From Ostrinia nubilalis (lineage: Eukaryota; Arthropoda; Insecta; Lepidoptera; Crambidae), in assembly GCF_963855985.1 (NCBI RefSeq), contig NC_087118.1:8799001-8863000 (forward strand): a DNA stretch of 64,000 nt, in the 5' to 3' direction. A program made the position numbers and the translations under genes. Shown here piece after piece: positions 21,227 through 31,497 of the stretch (its first letter is position 1; every line of letters begins with the position of its first letter). A model generated the notes under the pieces. The model worked only from the letters and a program-made list of their open reading frames with translations, did no database searches and was not told the origin of the DNA.

Positions 21227-22061
21227 GTTACGGCTAAAGATAGTTGTGAACATAAACTTAAGATTAGCCGGCTAAACTTAAGTGTAACCGCAGGCCCTTG
21301 GCTAAAAATGTAGAAGGAAATGGAAAAGGAAACAATGTAATAATGTTTACTGTTTTGACACGAAAACTTTATTAACAAGTTCCGACGCTGTACTCCAGTC
21401 CACTATGACACTAACAATCTTAACATAACTGTTTCATACACCTATACCCGTACTGTTGTTTACAATATTTTGCAACAACAAGTCTGCTCTCTATGAAACT
21501 CTAATGTAATATCGACGGTTGTTGCCGTAGTGATTTTTAGATTAATTTTCGTGAAAACGGCGAGACCCGTACTGCCATAATATGAATGAATTCCACATTT
21601 ACTGTATGTGCCGTTACCGCGGCGGAACGTGTTAAAAAATAATCACTTTCATTACACATACTTTTATGTGCCTATGTAGTTATTCAAAATTACAATTATT
21701 ACAATAACAAAATATTAATCACTTAAAACAATATCTACCTAATCATTAAAATAAAATAATAAGGAACCATTTGGTCATTACAATTGAATCTTCTGTAGGT
21801 ATTTAAAATTACAAAATAAAACAAAAAAAACTGCGCGCGCGTTGTCTCCCCACCGCCCCCTCAAGCCCTTCGCCGGCCTGGCGCGCCCATCGAATAAATT
21901 TTTAGCCGTTTCGTTTTGGCTAATGTGCACATTAGCCGGCTAAAGATGGAATATCACGACGCAGACTAACATGCTATCGAACTTTAGCTGCTTCTCGAAG
22001 ATAAACTTAAGTTTAGCCGGCTAATCTTAAGTTTATGTTCACAACTATCTTTAGCCGTAAC
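21227..22061. mobile_element. 835-bp terminal-inverted-repeat element (GTTACGGCTAAAG...)
   Basis: Inverted termini of about 55 bp (GTTACGGCTAAAGATAGTTG at the left, its complement at the right), inserted in the TA-rich start of the Helitron. The palindrome TTAGCCGGCTAA occurs near 21266, 21939 and 22013. No ORF. TA-rich flanks hide the target duplication. Confidence 0.85.
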
Positions 22062-22108
<47 letters not shown>

Positions 22109-22950
22109 TCGATTCGTACTCACTGACTGACTGATCAGGGGTATTTTTGGGGTATTTAGAGGGGAGGGGGGTAAAATTGTTAGTGTTTGTTTTTTACTAG
22201 ATTTTTTGACACCCAGGTTTTTTGAACCAAAAAACAATATGGCGGAAATTTTTGAAACATCAACTTTTTTGTTTTTGGTCCTGATTTTTTTCTTTTTTGG
22301 TGGTTTGTTGGGGTTGCCAAGATGTGTTAAAAATTTTGAGAAAAAATTTGAAAAACAAAATGGCCGCGCCGCCATCTTGGATTGAAAACGCGATTTCAGA
22401 GGTGTTTTTGGGGAGGTGTCATTCCGAGATGCGCCATTTTTGTTGAAAATTTCATTTGAGTTTTTGTGAATTATATAGTCTGCTTTAAGGCCTCATTTAC
22501 AGATTATCAAAAAACAAGATGGCGGCTGAGCCGTCGGCCATTTTGTTGCGAGCATAAAAATTCCCAAAGTTTGACAGCAATTTTCCGGTAGATGGCGACA
22601 TCGGAGTGGGGCACAATGTTCCGGGCGATAGGCTAGTTGCCTCATGTCACCATTTATCATAATAACTTTTAATTCAAATATTATTCTGTACAAGGGTCCG
22701 AAATATATAAACTTCATGAAATATAAATAAGGGATTGCTGTAAAAATCCAACTGAAACCCGTTAATTTTTTACTTTTTTTTCTCTTGACTGAAAACACCG
22801 TCCGCCATGTTTCTACGTCACCAATATTGTAAACAACAAAACGTCAAACGCTAGTTTCAGCAGGTTATTCGTGGTCTTTCATATAAACGCCTTGATAATT
22901 ATTTATTTCACATAAAAATATTGTACAGTTCGCATTTATTGAAAATTATC

Positions 22951-23773
22951 ATGGATCCTGGGTTTGTGAAAGCAGAAAGCACAAATCTGCCCAAAATCGA
23001 CACATTGATGGTTGCAAAATTTTTTGCTTCAAATCCTGATTTCTGCTCAGCTGAGCTAAGGAATGTTATGATAACTAAGTAAGTACAGTTCATTTACAAC
23101 CTTTTTTTTTTTAAATTTAGACCACATCATTAACTGAAAATAAGGATATAAGTACTAATAAGTGTATTCTAACCTCTGACCAACTACTTATTGCTAAACT
23201 ATTATATTATTTTTCAGGTCTGCAGGAGAATCATTGGTGATGATGCAATTGGTTATGTTCAACTTAAAAGGGAAAGTAAAATCTACACTGTGAAATGTAA
23301 AATGTGTCCTGAACATAAGGTGCACTCTAAGCAGTATCAGTTTCAGCAGTCATTGATGAAGAAGAAGAGATTATGTTGTTTGTCAAGATTGTCCAGCTGC
23401 AGCAGGGGGCTGCAAACATGCTGTTGCATTTTTAATGTAGTTGCATCGCCGCAGTGAAGAGCCATCTTGCACATCAGTAGAATGCTACTGGAAAAAATCC
23501 AATCTTTCAAAAGTCGGCAGCACAAAACATCAGGTTCCGGAACCAGATAGCAGTATTATGGAGGAATTTGTAATTGAATGCAAAAACCGAAAAATTAAAT
23601 CATGTCAGTTTATCAAGCATGTTGGAGATTATGAAGAGGTAAACAGTTAGTCGGTGCAGAACGCATGATGGTTCTTTGGTTGCAAAGATTTTTGGTGCAA
23701 GGTCTGTGTTGACGGCTGCAATGAAACGAGGCCAAAAGCCGATTTGTCCTAAACTATTTGAAAGTGTAACTCA
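22951..23773 (+). pseudogene. SWIM-finger/YqaJ-type protein fragment (captured gene)
   Basis: Exon 1 starts at the ATG at 22951 (MDPGFVKAES...NPDFCSAELRNV) and meets a donor-like GTAAGT at 23079. An acceptor (TTTTTCAG, ending 23217) opens exon 2 with DDAIGYVQLKRES, YTVKCKMCPEHKV, a SWIM-type CP...AGGCKHAVAF motif, HRRSEEPSCTSVECYW and then DGSLVAKIFGA...AMKRG, which resembles the start of the YqaJ recombinase-like region in insect proteins of this family. Lesions: a phase mismatch at the splice junction, frameshifts near 23345, a TAG at about 23434 and a stop at about 23650. The nuclease domain is missing. SWIM fingers bind DNA or protein; this copy is dead. Confidence 0.65.
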
Positions 23774-24212
23774 ATAATAAATCATTTAACTCTTAGTTTT
23801 AGCTTTATTATTTTTACCTATTTGTAAGTCTAGTATTAAGAAAAAAATACTCATTAACTTGTTCTGTTCCATATCTAATGTTTACTAATAGTATTAATTA
23901 TTATAAAGAAAGATGTTTGTATGTGTGTATGTATGTATGAGATAAATAAACTTAAATCATGGGAAAACCAGTAGTATAAAAGAAGAAGCTACCTGACTGA
24001 CATATCAATGCTATCAAACATATAACCTCTTACTTCATGTATAAAAGGGTAAGAAACTTGAAATTTTGCACAGCAGTTCCTCTTACAACGTAGTGGGGAG
24101 ACTAATTTTTGAATACTTACCCCTTTAATAATTTATGAATATACGAGTATAACCCATAAAACAAAGCTATTTTGTACAATAGACTGATATAAAAATAAAA
24201 TACTTTATGTAT

Positions 24213-25004
24213 GTATCATTTAATTTGTTGAATAAGAGAATCTTGTAAATATGCTATCCTGAAGAAGGTGTGTATGATAATCACTGTCTCATATTTTTTC
24301 TCACTTGAAAAAACTAATCTTCTTGTTGACAATTTACTTCTAAATGTAGATTTGTTGGGAGATGTTGTAGTTGATTGGTGGGACGTAGATTTTATTGGTG
24401 AAGATATGACATCTTTCAGAGTTGCACTAAATTGCACCTTCTTACTTGTATAGTGTTTCATTATTGATACTTGAGTGACCTTGTGATCATAATTTGAAAC
24501 TACTTGGCATGATGCATGTTGATGTTTTGGCTCAGCTTGCACTGCCTTATCTCTGAACTGAGGATTACATTGTTCTGCTTGCATTATTTTGTCACAAATC
24601 TTATCCTCAACAGAAGAATGGTACAGCATCTTCCTTAGGCAATTCTGAAACGAACAAATTACATGAATAAATCATTTAAATGATGATCAACATGCAATTA
24701 AAATTGACTGACTTAGTATATTTTATAACCTCACCTGAACGTTTAAAGTGAAAATTGAAAAAATAATCTGTTGTTAGTTTATTGTACGTACATTAAAGTG
24801 ATCTTCACAGAAATACACTGCAGTTCAACTGGACAGAGTTACGGGATTTCTTTTAGCTAGTTGTAACCAGGAGTTCCGCATATTCTCATCACTGGGTACT
24901 TTAATCCACAACTTCTCTGGGTTCTTTATTGATGTATTCTGACATTCCCGCACGATACAATAGTGGTAATTACTATATTTATCATGTAATCCTTTCGAAG
25001 CCAT
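24213..25004 (-). pseudogene. THAP-domain gene fragment (two exons, captured)
   Basis: Minus strand. Exon 1 (25004-24792) begins MASKGLHDKY and carries a C2CH THAP finger: CIVREC, then LWIKVPSDENMRNSWL, then FCEDHF, ended by a donor GTACGT. One in-frame TGA (about 24836) interrupts it. After an intron with a TTTCAG acceptor, exon 2 (24644-24216) is open for about 140 codons of Ser/Thr/Lys-rich sequence with no recognised fold. THAP domains bind DNA and are found in P-element-derived and other proteins. It converges on the SWIM gene and lies within the Helitron. The middle part of a typical THAP gene may be missing. Confidence 0.65.
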
Positions 25005-25399
25005 GGTTTTAAATTCCGATAAAAAGGTTATGTTATTCACGCGTATTGTTTACAAGAATAGTGACGTCATGGCACAGATAATTAATAGACCATCATGGCG
25101 GACGGCGTTTATGGCTGTATAGCTAAAATATAATTTAAAATTTAAAATATATTAGGATAGACACTTCAAAAAAAATTCATATTTTTTTTATGGTGTAATA
25201 TAATCGTAATGAACCGTTCTATCAAATAATAAAAATAGTGGCAACTAGCCTATTGTTGGTCTGTTATTCGAGTGTTGCCATGAATCGGAAAAAACTACCA
25301 TTTTGGTAGAAAATTTTCCACCACGGCCCCGGATAGTAGAAAATGGAAATTTCCAAAAATTCCAAAAACTTGGTATGCAGTTTGGTGACGTTTGGGGAC

Positions 25400-26320
25400 C
25401 CGAATGACATTTCACCATTTTTATGAAAAAAGTCTGGCAACACTGAAAGTTATGGGGAAAAGTTTTTTTTGCGACATGGGTGTCTTTAAAGTTAGTGACA
25501 GTCAGAAAGAATTATGGCAGAAAAAAAATAAAAATGAAGTTTGGTCGGATATACGACCCAGATTATGGGAAAAGTCCGAAATGTGAAAAAATCAAGATGG
25601 CGGCGGCGTGGGCGGCCATTTTGTAAAAAGTTGAAAATTTAGAAATTTTGGAATTCATTTTTCGAGTAGTTGCCAACACTTTGGAAAGTCGAGTTGTATG
25701 AGGCGGTTGTGTGTCCTGTTGAGAGGTTTTGCTTGGGTGAAGAAATTTCTCCAGTGTTGCCACACTTTGGGAGATTTGGTCCAAAAATGTCGAAAGTAGA
25801 AATAACGACTTCCGGTCAAAAATTTGGATGACGCCTCCTGCAAAGGGGTCGTGCAAATGACATTTTACCATTTTCATCTCGATCACCTGGCAACACTGGG
25901 AGCTACGGGGAAAAGTATTTTTTTCGACATGGGTGTCTTTAAAGTTAAGGACGGACAGAAGGAGATATGGCAGGGAAAATCTGAAAATGGGGTTTGGTCG
26001 GTTATACGACCCAGATTATGGGAAAAATACGAAATCATGGAAAATCAAGATGGCGGCTGAGCGGGCGGCCATTTTGTAAAAAGTTTCAGATTTCTGATTT
26101 TTCAAATGCATTTTTCGGGCAGTTGGCAACATTTGGGAAAGTCGAGTTGTATGGAGCGATTACGTAGTTTGTCAAGGAGTATCGTTTGGGAAAACAAAAA
26201 TTTCCAGTGTTGCCATACTTTGGAAGATTTGGTCAAAAAATGTAAAAAATGGAAATAACGACTTCCGGTCAGAAATTTGGATGACGCCTCCTGCAAATAG
26301 GTCAAACTAATGACATTTGA
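25400..26320 (+). repeat. Tandem repeat, period about 452 bp
   Basis: The block starting ATGACATTT(C/T)ACCATTTT...GGCAACACT recurs at about 25403, 25855 and 26308. Each full copy includes GACATGGGTGTCTTTAAAGTTA and AAGATGGCGGC. Two full units and the start of a third are present, non-coding, inside the Helitron. Confidence 0.8.
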
Positions 26321-26600
26321 CCATTTTGAACTCGATCACCTGGCAACACTGAGAGTTACAGGATTTCAAAATTTCAGGACATGGCTGGTTTGAAGGAAAT
26401 GTAGAAACAAATGAATTCGGGATTGGGTGAAGTTAGAAAAAAAGTAAAAATGGGGTTCGGCGCGGAAAATGGTCCAGATTAAGGCAAAAATGCAAAATTT
26501 TGGAAATCCAAGATGGCCGCCAAGCGTTCACCCGTTTTCCTAAAGGGACTAAATTCTCCATACAAATTGTATGCAGGGGGGCTTAGCTAACGTAGAAAAA

Positions 26601-26870
26601 GGCGAGGCCGAAGGCCGAGCGATAGCTTTAAGCCTGTGAGTCGCCATAGATTTATTTTTAATGCGTCAAAAAGGACTAGAGCCCAGTGACAGACAGAAAG
26701 GCGAGGCCGAAGGCCGAGCGATGGTTCAAATCCCGACAGTCGCCATAGATTTACTTGTGTTGCGTCAAAAAAGCACAAGAGCACCGTGACAAACGAGAAC
26801 GCCCCCTGTAATTTTTGCGAGGCCGAAGGCCGAGCTCTGAATGCGAGGCCGCAGGCCGAGCGCCGCGTAG
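26601..26870 (+). repeat. Four copies of GCGAGGCCGAAGGCCGAGC
   Basis: Near-identical 19-bp GC-rich palindromic units at about 26602, 26700, 26818 and 26842 (the last with GCAGG) just before the 3' end of the Helitron. Confidence 0.85.
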
Positions 26871-26970
26871 GGCGAAGCCCGGAGCGGCCAGCATCGCAGA
26901 TCTAGCTTTTGTAGCCCGCGTAGCGGGCGACCAAAGCTAGTTTTTATTTATATAGATAGATAGATGATAG

Positions 26971-27468
26971 CTAGCGGCCGCCCGCGACTTCGTACGCGTG
27001 GATCCCGTTTTACCCCCTTCATCTATCTTCAGCGGTTAACTCCCCTTCCCGTAGGAATTTTGCAATATCCTGTTGTAACTAAGCTTTAAGTTTACTAAGG
27101 TACCTGCATGCCACATTTCAAGCGTCTATCTTACGCAGTTTAGATTTTTCATACATAAGTTTTTTCCCGCTAACTCCCGTTCCCGTGGGAATTTTACGAT
27201 ATCCTGTTGTACCTAAGCTTTAAGTTTACTAAGGTACCTGCACACCAAATTTCAAGCATCTAACTTAAGCGGTTTAGATTTTTCATACAAAAGGATTTTT
27301 CCGCTAATTCCCGTTCCCGTGGGAATTTCGGGAATTCCTTTCTTAGTGCACCTCTACGGTACCTAAACTACGTCCCTCTCAAATTTCAAGTGCCTACGTT
27401 TAGCCGTTTAGGCTGTGCGTTGATCTGTCAGTCAGTCAGTCAGTTTCTCCTTTTATATATTTAGAAGA
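26971..27468 (-). mobile_element. Non-autonomous Helitron with about 135-bp internal repeats
   Basis: On the minus strand the 5' end is TCTTCTAAATATATAAAAGG followed by ACTGACTGACTGAC; the 3' end is CGCGGGCGGCCGCTAG (CTAG at 26971-26974). Three internal units with CTAACTCCCGTTCCCGTGGG are spaced about 135 bp apart. Same family as 33340-34133. Confidence 0.8.
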
Positions 27469-27789
27469 TTGCAAAACATAGCAAAAATAAATCTATTATT
27501 CTACAAATGAGTTTTACCGCTAATCAATATTAGTACCTAATGTTACTAGCCATACATTATTTTGATTATTTTACCTCGCAGGGAATTCATATTATTTTAC
27601 CGACTTACGTATTATTGGTAGGTATTGTTATGTTTGATGTATGCTTGATTAAGATCAATAATTCCTAACCAAAAATCAAACGAATTCAGTATGCAATATT
27701 GTATAAAAAAAACGAGGATTTAGAAGCAAACCGTATTTATGGTATGAAAATATAATAATAAAGTAGTGTACATACCACTTGATTTTCTC
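27469..27789. other. No gene seen
   Basis: AT-rich spacer between a Helitron and LINE C. I see no ORF, RNA gene or repeat boundary that I can support. Confidence 0.5.
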
Positions 27790-29078
27790 CAACGTTCATC
27801 CCACTTCTGATTCTGAATGGCTACGTGGAACATAATAAATAAACAAACATGTAAAAATAAATCGAAGGATAACACCTTCTCACTGAAAGTCGGGAATGAA
27901 GTTATAAATTCTGATACAGATGTTGCAACCACATTTGAGACATTCTTCTCAAACATTGCGTTCGAAACAACTAAAGCATTGAATTCATCGCCAATTCTTG
28001 CAGAGTCTCTCTTAAAATCTCATGTCACCGAGTGCTAGTCTCTACTCCAGTTCAGGCATATAGATTGTAATACAGTAATTAAAACCTTTAGAGAATTGAA
28101 TATGAAAAAAACCGAGGACCTTTGGGGAATCTCTGTCAGTATAATTGGGACAATTATTGACACCATAGCTCCTCACCTTGCATTCATTTTTAACACATGC
28201 ATTGATCAAGGTTGCTTTCCTAGTTTAATGAAATTAAGTAAAATAATTTATTTATTTAAAATCTTTATTGCACATGCACACATAAAAAACAATTGTACAA
28301 CAGGCGAGCTTAATGCCATGTGGCATTCTCTTCCAGCTAACCAGAAAATTAGACAAAACAGAGAATTTAAGTAGGCGGTGCAAAATAGTACAAATACAAA
28401 AAAACTTATACTAATGTAATACATAAAATATTATAATATATATTAATACAAAATGTATACCTACATAATCCCATTGTTTAAGGCTGGTGATAAATGTGAC
28501 CCCTCTAATTTTCGGCCGATTTCTATTTTACCAGTACTTAGCAAAATTTTTGAGAAAATTATATTTCATCAACTTCTTTCTCATTTTATTTTCAACAAAT
28601 TACTTCACAATAAACAATTTGGTTTTACCAAAGGTAGAAGTACTACTGACGCTGGAGTAGCACTACTGAAACACGTCTTTGATGCTTGGGAGAGTAAAAA
28701 AGATGCTGTTGGTATTTTTTGTGACCTTTCAAAAGCGTTTGATTGTGTAGACCACCAAACCTTACTAAAAAAATTGCGACATTATGGTGTTTCGGATGAG
28801 GCACTTGATCTGTTGAACTCGTATCTCACAGGCAGAAAGCAAAAAGTTTGTATTAATGGAACTGAGTCTTCTGGAGCACCTCTTACCATGGGTGTGCCGC
28901 AGGGATCGATATTGGGACCTTTGCTATTTCTTATTTATATTAATGACCTTCCCTACTTTGTAAAAGATCTATGTGATATTGTGTTATTTGCTGATGACAC
29001 ATCTCTCATTTTCAAAGTTGATAGAGGTAAAGTAAACCTTGATGATATAAATGACACACTCTCACAGGTTTTATTTTA
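27790..29078 (+). pseudogene. LINE C, Jockey/CR1-type reverse transcriptase fragment
   Basis: 5'-truncated. It begins in the linker before the RT (WNIINKQTCKNKSKDN, FETFFSNI), with a stop at 28036 and frame changes, then RT motifs NFRPISILPVLSKI, FTKGRSTTDA, CDLSKAFDCV, GVPQGSILGP and LFADDTSLIF. A retroposon tail is inserted at about 28245-28465, between the SLMKLSKI and IPLFKAGD motifs. The frame is cut at about 29078, where LINE D begins, before the C-terminal domain. No complete protein is possible. Confidence 0.85.
28245..28465 (-). mobile_element. 5'-truncated retroposon tail inserted in LINE C
   Basis: Begins (plus strand) with TTTATTTATTTAAAATC, the complement of an A/T-rich retroposon 3' end, and continues with TTTATTGCACATGCACAC, a motif common in lepidopteran LINE 3' regions. 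It separates two adjoining RT motifs of LINE C. The duplication is not clear (ATAAT on both sides at best). Confidence 0.6.
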
Positions 29079-29530
29079 ATTCTAGAGGGCGCTGCTCGCA
29101 CGTAAACAATAGCTCTGCGTATTTATACAAAAAACAATGTAAAAAACAAGTGTTTTGTGGTGAAATGCGTACAATCTGAAGTTCATATTATAAATACTCA
29201 GTGACAATGTTATCTCAAGAAACGAACTGCAATGAAAGAAATTATATGTGAATGAAGAAAACGTTTGAACTTCTTTGGAAACAGTAAACAAACACACATT
29301 ATAATGTGTTATTGTGGTTTAAACAAACAAGAAAACAATTTTGATAAAATCCTAACATATTGACAATAATAGTGATATGAATTATATTGTGTTTTGATGT
29401 TGTGGTTGTGACAATTAAAGAGTGAAGGTGTTACTATAATAGAAATAACACACACTACCTCCACCTTACCTTCATAATAATACGACATTGCACTGGAACC
29501 CAACCTATATTTCGTCAACAAAATTAAAGC

Positions 29531-29606
29531 TACGTTGGCCTAGTGGTGCGAGTGTCAGACTTGAAAGCGATCGCTCGGGGAACCCGGTTCGAATCCACAC
29601 ACCGCA
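29531..29606 (+). repeat. tRNA-Ser-like (SINE-type) sequence
   Basis: Contains TGGCCTAGTGG (A box), GTCAGACTTGAAAGC resembling an anticodon arm with TGA, a GC-rich variable-arm-like CGCTCGGGGAACCCG, and GGTTCGAATCC (B box). The acceptor stem does not pair well, so it is probably tRNA-derived rather than a working tRNA gene. It lies in the leader of LINE D. Confidence 0.55.
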
Positions 29607-30494
29607 TGTAATTTTGCATTTTGTGTTTTGGGCATTGGAAGTAAATAAACACAATGAGTACAGTGCCACAAAGCTATCAAACAGAGGCAACATCTCAAAT
29701 GTTCGAACTGTAATTTGACGTATGATCTTAAGTGTACCAACAAAGAAAAACTGTATCATTTAATGGACAATGAAAGAAAAGCTAAGTAGGTTTGTGACAC
29801 ATGTAAACGCAAAAAGACTAAAAGTAAGAACAACGTAACCCCTGTTAGCTTCAAGCCTACGGATAAGAAATCTCAAGAAAATAACAACAAAAAAATCACA
29901 AATAAAAAATCTAAGGAGTGTGAATCCCTTCAATTCAATGCAACTACTTCGGCTACTCCAATTGACACACCGCTACATGATGATACTGAAAATATTACTT
30001 ATCGAAAAAAGAATAAAACAGTAGTCAATATTCCAACTAACTGATCTGGATGAAATATGAAGAGCAAGATAATATCTCATGTAGCACTCCTCAGCAACTA
30101 AATAGAAGCTGCCCGAATATTATAGTAAAGAGTCATCTAGACTATGAAGCTTTACAAGCAAAGTTTGATATTTTACAACTAAAATATGAATCAGCTGAAT
30201 ATCAAATTGAGCTTCTCTTGGCAGAAAACTTGTCATTAAAAAAGGAAATAGAAGAATACAAATCAAAAATGTGCAATTTGACTTCTATATACAAAAATAT
30301 AGAACAACCTTCTGCAGCAAAAAGTAGATCTGACTCTGTCAAAAAATCCTTTAGAAAAAAGTCTAAAAACCAAATGAATAACTCCCTGAATACTGAACAT
30401 TTTCATAAATCGTCAGAAGAGAAAGTTACTAATGCCGTAAAAAAAGATAATTGCAAAAGAAATGTACTAAAACCGAGACTCAGTATCTTGAGCT

Positions 30495-30666
30495 CAGAGT
30501 CCCGATTATGGTAACTTTTAACGTTTCCAATCCAGACACGCTTCTCGATTCTGCGATACGATTGGTCAAAACAGCTGACGTACACTGTTGAACGACCAAT
30601 CGTATCGCAGAATCGAGAAGCGTGTCTGGATTGGAAACGTTAAAAGTTACCGTAATCGGGGCTCTG
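30495..30666. mobile_element. 172-bp palindromic MITE
   Basis: Arms of 73 bp (CAGAGTCCCGATTATGGTAA at the left; its near-complement ending GGGGCTCTG at the right) with only two or three mismatches around a 26-bp loop. It interrupts LINE D ORF1. The CAGAG ends recall hAT MITEs, but I could not see an 8-bp duplication. Confidence 0.8.
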
Positions 30667-31124
30667 ACTTATACAACAATATACTAAAAACAGCTAATAA
30701 TACTTTCGATTCATACGACTTTTGTCATTATAAAACACCCCACAGAAGTATACTTGATTTGCTACAAACCATACATGAAAAAACAAGGGACTTCACAAAG
30801 GACGACTACTGCAAAGACTTTGAGATTTATCGCAGAACTATAAAGAATTGGTAAAAAATGTTAGGAACAGACTAATTGCTCTAAATAATACCAACGTCAT
30901 AATATGTCTACCGACATTCAAGTGTGGAAGATTAACTCAACTATTTAACAGAAAAATTGAAATATTTAATCGTCTCCTATACCTGGATATTCAACAACAT
31001 GAGTATGCATATTTACTGGACTCAAACTTACATCTCACTTATGACTACAAGATGTTTAGTGGACCACAGGGTATTATTAATATTAAGGGGATAAAAAATA
31101 TTATGACTTATCTTAAATATTTAA

Positions 31125-31305
31125 CTAGCTTTCCGCCCGCGGCTTCGCCCGCGTGGATTTTTGTCTGTCACAGAAAAACTTTATCGCGCGCGTCCCTGTT
31201 TCAAAAACCGGGATAAAAACTATCCTATGTTCTTTCCCGGGACTCAAACTATCTCTATGCCAAATTTCATCAAAATCGGTTGCGAGGTTTAAGCGGGAAA
31301 GCGTA

Positions 31306-31354
<49 letters not shown>

Positions 31355-31385
31355 GTTACTTTCGCATTTATAATATTAGTTGGGA
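31125..31385 (-). mobile_element. 261-bp non-autonomous Helitron in LINE D ORF1
   Basis: On the minus strand it runs from TCCCAACTAATATTATAAAT to GGCGAAGCCGCGGGCGG...CTAG (31125-31128), with an ACAG/GACA microsatellite (31306-31352). It is inserted exactly between A (31124) and T (31386); removing it restores the host reading frame. Confidence 0.9.
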
Positions 31386-31497
31386 TTGATGACATAGTTA
31401 TGTATAATAATAATTGTAATGATGAAGAAATTAATAGTGAAACCTATGACTTAAATATTTTTTTTTCGAATCTGTAAACAATATTTTTTTTATAATA

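Larger units (their letters stand above)
21211..26940 (+). mobile_element. 5.7-kb non-autonomous Helitron carrying gene fragments
   Basis: The 5' end starts TCTATAATATATAT and continues, after a nested element, with ACTGACTGACTGATCA, as in lepidopteran Helitrons. The 3' end has the hairpin GCCCGC-GTA-GCGGGC (26914-26928), about 8 bases, then CTAG (26937-26940) followed by T. No Rep/helicase is encoded. Inside are a SWIM/YqaJ-type gene fragment (+), a THAP gene fragment (-), about 452-bp tandem repeats and repeated GGCCGAAGGCC motifs. Assigning both ends to one element is an inference from the layout. Confidence 0.65.
29654..31477 (+). pseudogene. LINE D ORF1: PHD-like finger, coiled coil, SGNH-like domain
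   Basis: A cysteine/histidine finger (VQCHKAIKQ, LKCSNCNLTYDLKC, VCDTCKRKK; 29660-29815) carries a stop (TAG, about 29788). A coiled coil follows (30150-30310), then a lysine-rich linker. After the inserted palindrome (30495-30666) a region with TPHRSILDLL and NTNVIICLPTF then MFSGPQGIINIKG resembles the SGNH/esterase domain of CR1 ORF1 proteins, thought to act on lipids or RNA particles. The end of the frame is cut by a Helitron (31125-31385) and resumes to a stop at 31475. Stops and frameshifts make it inactive. Confidence 0.7.

Noticed and set aside
22013..22375. A 120-codon minus-strand frame with repeated Tyr-Ile
   Set aside because: It is created by the (TA)n tract and the Helitron start; no homology.
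24268..24453. Plus-strand frame within the THAP fragment
   Set aside because: It is antisense to the THAP exon 2 frame, which has the spl ice acceptor and better context.
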